Part shown: piece after piece, positions 59,338 to 63,407 of the stretch
Position numbering within the stretch: position 1 is the stretch's first letter
Layout of the letters: each line of letters opens with the position of its first letter
Source: Frankiales bacterium
Lineage (GTDB): Bacteria > Actinomycetota > Actinomycetes > Mycobacteriales > SCTD01
Assembly: GCA_025965475.1 (NCBI GenBank)
Contig: JAOPWV010000200.1
Span: 1-63,407, forward strand
DNA: 63,407 nucleotides
Direction of reading: 5' to 3'
Notes under the pieces: model-generated
The model's database searches: none
The model's input: the letters and a program-made list of their open reading frames with translations, nothing else
What the model was told of the DNA's origin: nothing
Made by a program: the position numbers and the translations under genes

Positions 59338-59390
59338 CTCAGGCTGCGGTTCTCAGGCTGCGGTTCTCAGGCTGCGGTTCTCAGGCTGCG
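59338..59390. repeat. 14-bp tandem repeat (CTCAGGCTGCGGTT)x3 plus a partial fourth copy
   Basis: Directly visible; each unit carries a minus-strand TGA. Confidence 0.9.
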
Positions 59391-60247
59391 CTCTCCAGCA
59401 GCCGCCGGGCCTCGTCGTCGAGCCGGACGGCGCCCGCGCCGAGGTTGTCGTCGAGGTGCGCGCGGGAGGACGTGCCGGGGATGACCAGGACCGTCGGGGC
59501 CAGGTCGAGCAGCCAGGCCAGCGCCACCTGCGCCGGCGTAGCGCCGAGGTGGGTGGCGGCGGCCGCGACGGCCGGGGAGGTGAGCACCTGGTTGGTCCCG
59601 CCGAACGCCGAGCCGAGCGGGAAGAACGGCACGAACGCCGTACCGCGCTCGGCGGTCTCCCGCAGCAGCGGCAGGGACGTACGGTCGACGACGTTGAGCG
59701 GGTTCTGCACACAGGCGATGGCGGTCCTCGCGACGGCCGTGCGGTACTGGTCGAGGTCGATGTTGCTGAGCCCGACCCCGGCGATCAGGCCCTCGTCGCG
59801 CATCGCCACCATCGCGTCGAGCTGCTCGTCGAAGCCGGCCTCGCCCGGCATGACCCGCAGGTTCACCGCGCCGAGCTGGTCCACCCCGAGGGTCCGCAGG
59901 TTCTCCTCGACCCCGGCCCGCAGGTCCTCCGGCCGGTTCCACCGCAGCCATGCACCTGACGCGTCCCGCCGCGCGCCCACCTTGCTGACGAGGACGAGGT
60001 CGTCGGGAAACGGGCTCAGCGCCTCGCGCAGCAGCTCGTTGGCGACGACCGGCCCGTAGTACTGGGCGGTGTCGATGTGGTCGACACCCAGCTCCACCGC
60101 GCGGCGCACGACCGCGAGCGCCTCGTCCCGGTCCTGCGGCGGCCCGAACACGCCCGGCCCCGGCAGCTGCATGGCGCCGAAGCCGATCCGCCGCACGGTC
60201 AGGGTGCCGAGGGACGCGGTGCCGGCGGCTGCCGCTGGCAGGTTCAT
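59381..60247 (-). CDS. Aldo/keto reductase
   Basis: GFGAMQLPGPGVFG, HIDTAQYYG, VLVSKVG, GVGLSNIDL, IPGTSSRAHLDDNLGA. Confidence 0.92.
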   Translation of the reverse strand: MNLPAAAAGTASLGTLTVRRIGFGAMQLPGPGVFGPPQDRDEALAVVRRAVELGVDHIDTAQYYGPVVANELLREALSPFPDDLVLVSKVGARRDASGAWLRWNRPEDLRAGVEENLRTLGVDQLGAVNLRVMPGEAGFDEQLDAMVAMRDEGLIAGVGLSNIDLDQYRTAVARTAIACVQNPLNVVDRTSLPLLRETAERGTAFVPFFPLGSAFGGTNQVLTSPAVAAAATHLGATPAQVALAWLLDLAPTVLVIPGTSSRAHLDDNLGAGAVRLDDEARRLLESAA

Positions 60248-60270
60248 GTGCGGAGCCTAGGTCGGTCCGC

Positions 60271-60304
60271 CCGCCCCCGCCTGCCGATGTTGCGGCGGGG
60301 GCGG
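60271..60304 (-). terminator. Terminator-like hairpin upstream of AKR / near S8 peptidase 3' end
   Basis: CCGCCCCCGCC ... GGCGGGGGCGG perfect arms; lies just 3' of the S8 peptidase. Confidence 0.6.
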
Positions 60305-60313
60305 GGGAGCCGC

Positions 60314-61843
60314 CTAGTTGCCGGGGCCGATGCCGAGCGGGTCGCCGACCAGCGGGATGACCTCGGCGCCGTTGGCGGTCGGCGCCTCGTCGCCCTTGGT
60401 CGCCCAGTCGCTGGTCCAGGCCCTCGCCGGGAGCGCGCCGTTGGCGGTGAAGCAGCGTTCGCGCTTCGCCGCGGCTGTGCCGGCCAGGCAGGTCGCGACC
60501 TGCGCGGCCTTGAAGGCGTCGACGAAGCCCCAGCCGTAGCCGTCGTCCTTGCCTTTGGTGCCGAGGTCGTTCGCCGTCCGCTCGAGGACCTCCTCCGCCA
60601 CCGGGCCGGTCAGCCCGGGATAGGCCTGCTTGAGCAGCGCGACGATGCCGGCCACGTGCGGCGAGCTCATCGAGGTGCCGGAGATCGCCATGTAGTACGG
60701 GCGGTCCTCGACCGGCGTCGCGTCGTTCTGCAGGTCGATGACGGCGCCCTTGCTGCGTGCCGACACGATGTCGCTGCCCGGGGCGGTGAGGTCGACCTGC
60801 GGACCCCGGCTGGAGAAGTCCGACAGGGCGTACGGCGCCGTCTTGAGCGTGGATCCGACGGTGAGGACGTTGCCCATGGCGCCCGGCCAGCCGACGGTGT
60901 TCTTGTCCGGCCCGCTGTTGCCGGCGGAGAAGACGAAGATGAAGCCCTTGCCGACGGCCGCGCGGATCATCTGGATGACCGGCTCGCTGTCCGGGTCGGT
61001 GACCTCGAAGATGCCCCAGCTGTTCTGGACGATGCTGACGCCGAGCTTCTTGTTGTTCTCCATGAGGTACTCGATCGCGGCCATCGCGTTGGCCTCCCAG
61101 CCGAAGTCGTACGCGACGCCCTGGGCCGCGGAGGCGACCTTGAAGCCGACGAAGTCGACGCCCGGGGCCATCCCCGAGTAGTCCGCACCGCTGCCGGTGC
61201 CCGTCTTGGCGGCGGCGCCGCTCCCGCCGACGGTGGCGGCGACGTGCGTGCCGTGGCCGATCTCGTCGACGGTGGCGTACGGCGCGGTCGTGGTGGCCAC
61301 GAAGTCGCCGATGGCGCCGTCCTGGTAGGCGTCCCACATCCAGGCGCCCTCGAAGTTGTAGGTGGCCTTCACGCGGCCGGCGAAGTCCGGGTGGCTCGTG
61401 TCCAGCCCGGAGTCGATGACCGCGACGGTGACGCCCTTGCCGGTCAGGCCGAGCCCCTTGGGCCTGGCCGCCCGCACCTGGTCGACCTTGAGGGCCTTCT
61501 TGGACTGTGCGGTGTCCAGGCGCAGGCCGTTGTCGCGCTGGACCCGCGTGACGCCCGGCAGGGCGCCGGCCTTCCGCAGCAACGCGGACGGGGCGGTCAC
61601 GGCGACCGCCGGGACGTAGCTGTACGGCCGCAGCCGGGTGATGCCGAGGGCGCGCAGTGCCTGCACGTCGGCAGCGGTGACCGGCTTGGCGTACTGCACG
61701 AAGGCGTGGAAGGTGCCGGAACCGAGCAACGACGCCTCGACCGTGGCAGGGGCCGCGGCGGCGGCAGCGGCGGCGGTAGTGCCGGTGGCGACGAGGGCGG
61801 CTATGAGCACGGTGGCGAGCAGGGCGGTCAGACGGGACGGCAC
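60314..61843 (-). CDS. Secreted S8 family serine peptidase (subtilisin-like)
   Basis: Signal peptide; AVIDSGLDTSHPDFAG, GHGTHVAATVGG, SGTSMSSPHVAGIVALL; GTG start. Confidence 0.93.
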   Translation of the reverse strand: MPSRLTALLATVLIAALVATGTTAAAAAAAAPATVEASLLGSGTFHAFVQYAKPVTAADVQALRALGITRLRPYSYVPAVAVTAPSALLRKAGALPGVTRVQRDNGLRLDTAQSKKALKVDQVRAARPKGLGLTGKGVTVAVIDSGLDTSHPDFAGRVKATYNFEGAWMWDAYQDGAIGDFVATTTAPYATVDEIGHGTHVAATVGGSGAAAKTGTGSGADYSGMAPGVDFVGFKVASAAQGVAYDFGWEANAMAAIEYLMENNKKLGVSIVQNSWGIFEVTDPDSEPVIQMIRAAVGKGFIFVFSAGNSGPDKNTVGWPGAMGNVLTVGSTLKTAPYALSDFSSRGPQVDLTAPGSDIVSARSKGAVIDLQNDATPVEDRPYYMAISGTSMSSPHVAGIVALLKQAYPGLTGPVAEEVLERTANDLGTKGKDDGYGWGFVDAFKAAQVATCLAGTAAAKRERCFTANGALPARAWTSDWATKGDEAPTANGAEVIPLVGDPLGIGPGN

Positions 61844-61939
61844 ACGGAACTCCTGACGGGAGCGGGGCGGGTCACCCCCTGTTCGCCGCGAACCGGCCGG
61901 AGTCCTTCTACGCGGAGTCAACGTCTCGTCCGCGGCAGG

Positions 61940-62455
61940 TCAGAACAGCGTGGGCTCCGCGCCGGCGACCCGGGCCTCGTGGCCGAGCAGCCACTGCTTG
62001 CGGTGGACGCCCCCGCCGTAGCCGACGAGGGTCCCTGACGACCCGATGACCCGGTGGCAGGGGACGAGGATCGAGATCGGGTTGCGTCCGTTGGCGAGCC
62101 CGATCGCGCGGGAGGCCCCGAGGGGACGCCCGAGCTCGAGGGCGAGCGCGCCGTACGTCGTCGTCGTGCCGTACGGGATCCGGCGCAGCGCCGCCCAGAC
62201 CTCGTGCTGGAACGGCGTGCCCTGCGGCTCGAGCGGCACGTCGAAGTCCTGCAGGTCCCCGGCGAAGTAGGCGGCGAGCTGGTCGGTGACCGCGCGGAAG
62301 GCCACGTCGTCGCGGCGCCAGTCGCGGGCCTGGTCGGGACGGCCCTGGTGCGGGGTGCAGTAGACCGCCGTCAGGCGGAACTGCCCGCTGCCGGTGTCCC
62401 CGAGCAGCAGCAGCTCGTCGAGCGGGCTCGCGAGGGTCGCGTAGAGGACGGGCAC
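61940..62455 (-). CDS. ogt: Methylated-DNA--[protein]-cysteine S-methyltransferase
   Basis: FQHEVWAALRRIPYGTTTTYG, NGRNPISILVPCHRVIGSSGTLVGYGGG. Confidence 0.94.
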   Translation of the reverse strand: MPVLYATLASPLDELLLLGDTGSGQFRLTAVYCTPHQGRPDQARDWRRDDVAFRAVTDQLAAYFAGDLQDFDVPLEPQGTPFQHEVWAALRRIPYGTTTTYGALALELGRPLGASRAIGLANGRNPISILVPCHRVIGSSGTLVGYGGGVHRKQWLLGHEARVAGAEPTLF

Positions 62456-62497
62456 CGGTCCATCCTGCCGCCTCCAGGATTGGCATGGCGCCCTTCC

Positions 62498-62569
62498 GCG
62501 GCCCTTCACGCGGCCCTTCACACGGCTCTCCACACCGCTCTCCACGCCGCTCTCCACGCGGTGCTCTCC
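62498..62569 (+). repeat. Degenerate 12-bp tandem repeat, 6 units
   Basis: gcggcccttcac x2, acggctctccac, accgctctccac, gccgctctccac, gcggtgctctcc. Confidence 0.85.
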
Positions 62570-62574
62570 GGCAG

Positions 62575-62606
62575 TTGACGGTTCTGTCGTCGGGGAGGTC
62601 TACTGT
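62575..62606 (+). promoter_or_regulatory. Candidate promoter (TTGACG / TACTGT)
   Basis: -35-like TTGACG at 62575, -10-like TACTGT at 62601; 20-nt spacer is long, so tentative. Confidence 0.45.
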
Positions 62607-62613
62607 TCCCAGT

Positions 62614-62633
62614 GTTCGAACAGACGTTCGAAC
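62614..62633. promoter_or_regulatory. LexA/SOS box
   Basis: GTTCGAACAGACGTTCGAAC; contains CGAACAGACGTTCG, full match to CGAACRNRYGTTCG. Confidence 0.88.
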
Positions 62634-62853
62634 ATCACGACGGGAGCCTCGCGGATCCCGTCGTAGGGCGGACCCCCGTCCGGCCGGTGCGCGGACTCGA
62701 CCCTCTCGCATCGGCCGGACGGGATCCACCGGTCCGGCGTGACGTGGGGAAGCGTCCCGTCCGGGCCGGTGACCGCCCCTTGCCGTCTTCCCCCGGCGCA
62801 TCCCGCGGACAGCGACCGCTGTCCGTGCCGCCGCCACCGCCGGAGGACGACCC

Positions 62854-63270
62854 ATGACCCGTCTGCACACCGACCCCGTCGAGGTACGCCGCCGGGACGA
62901 CCAGCCCGACCAGTTCCTCTGGCGTGGACGGCTGTACGTCGTGCGCGAGGTGCTCGCCCGCTGGACCGAGTCCGGCGGCTGGTGGCGGGGCGACGCCGTG
63001 CGGTCCCTCACCGCCGGCGACGCGGCTCCTGCGCAGGAGCACCCGGCCGGACCGGCCCCGTCGACCTCCTGGGCGCGCAGCGCCGCGCTCGCGCCGTTCG
63101 CCAGGCAGGAGCCCCAGCCGATCGCCCCCTCGTCGGCGTCGATCGACGACGGCGAGCGCGACTGGTGGCGCGTCGAGGCCGGCACCGGACGCGCCTTCGG
63201 CACCGGCGTCTACGACCTGTGCTTCGACTGGTCCCGGGGTGCCTGGTCGCTCGCCCGGGTCCTGGACTAG
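62854..63270 (+). CDS. DUF6504-like protein (SOS mutagenesis cassette-associated)
   Basis: PDQFLWRGRLYVVREVLARWTESGGWW ... ERDWWRVEAGTG.....GVYDLCFDWSRGAWSLARVLD. Confidence 0.7.
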   Translation: MTRLHTDPVEVRRRDDQPDQFLWRGRLYVVREVLARWTESGGWWRGDAVRSLTAGDAAPAQEHPAGPAPSTSWARSAALAPFARQEPQPIAPSSASIDDGERDWWRVEAGTGRAFGTGVYDLCFDWSRGAWSLARVLD

Positions 63271-63274
63271 CGCC

Positions 63275-63407
63275 GTGTCCACCCCCGTGTCGACCGCCGT
63301 CCCCGCCCGCCAGCCCGCGTCGCTGCCCGCCGGCGTGCTCCCGTCCCTGCCCGCCGGGACCCTGCTCGCGCTGGCCCACCGCGGGCTGGCCGAGGCGTCC
63401 TGCACCG
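63275..63407 (+). CDS. 5' end of truncated CDS, possibly SAV_6107-type HEPN protein
   Basis: GTG start 5 nt after DUF6504-like stop; open to window end; LLALAHRGLAEASCT resembles the family N-terminus. Confidence 0.45.
   Translation, partial: MSTPVSTAVPARQPASLPAGVLPSLPAGTLLALAHRGLAEASCT

Noticed and set aside
62612-62857. 81-aa ORF starting inside the SOS box (MFEQTFEHHDGS...)
   Set aside because: Low-complexity Pro/Arg-rich translation and no plausible ribosome-binding site; treated as 5' leader, though a leaderless peptide cannot be excluded

Overview
A 63.4 kb high-GC actinobacterial chromosomal window, almost fully coding. I found no transposases, phage genes, CRISPR arrays, rRNA or tRNA genes. 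Gene order strongly recalls the M. tuberculosis Rv2173-Rv2188c neighbourhood: PimB-like GT4, FadD15-like ligase, SRPBCC, ArsA-like ATPase, Rv2183c-like protein, PlsC, Rv2179c-like exoribonuclease, class II DAHP synthase, PASTA kinase, Rv2175c-like protein, MptA-like mannosyltransferase and polyprenyl synthase. Carotenoid genes are interleaved in this region (crtE, crtB, crtI, crtYc/crtYd). Downstream is a compact tailoring operon: YbaK, CrtA-like, GNAT, CrtO-like, unknown, CruF, GT2, CrtD/I-like. The window continues with a sulfate assimilation and siroheme region and ends with the start of a probable SOS mutagenesis cassette behind a perfect LexA-type box. Most notable: (1) an unlisted 19-aa aromatic-rich leader peptide (MHPRWYYVFPVRVSRSGVA) plus a perfect terminator hairpin upstream of a class I DAHP synthase; (2) two divergent, unlisted, apparently leaderless peptides sharing LHVDLQRVSSA(V/I)CS, one for each arm of the cys regulon; (3) the carotenoid operon, whose gene set predicts an unusual keto/hydroxy/glycosylated monocyclic carotenoid; (4) a one-chain sigma-like/anti-sigma-like membrane protein; (5) a ThuA-like/oxidoreductase fusion. 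All calls are from reading the sequence; no database search was run.
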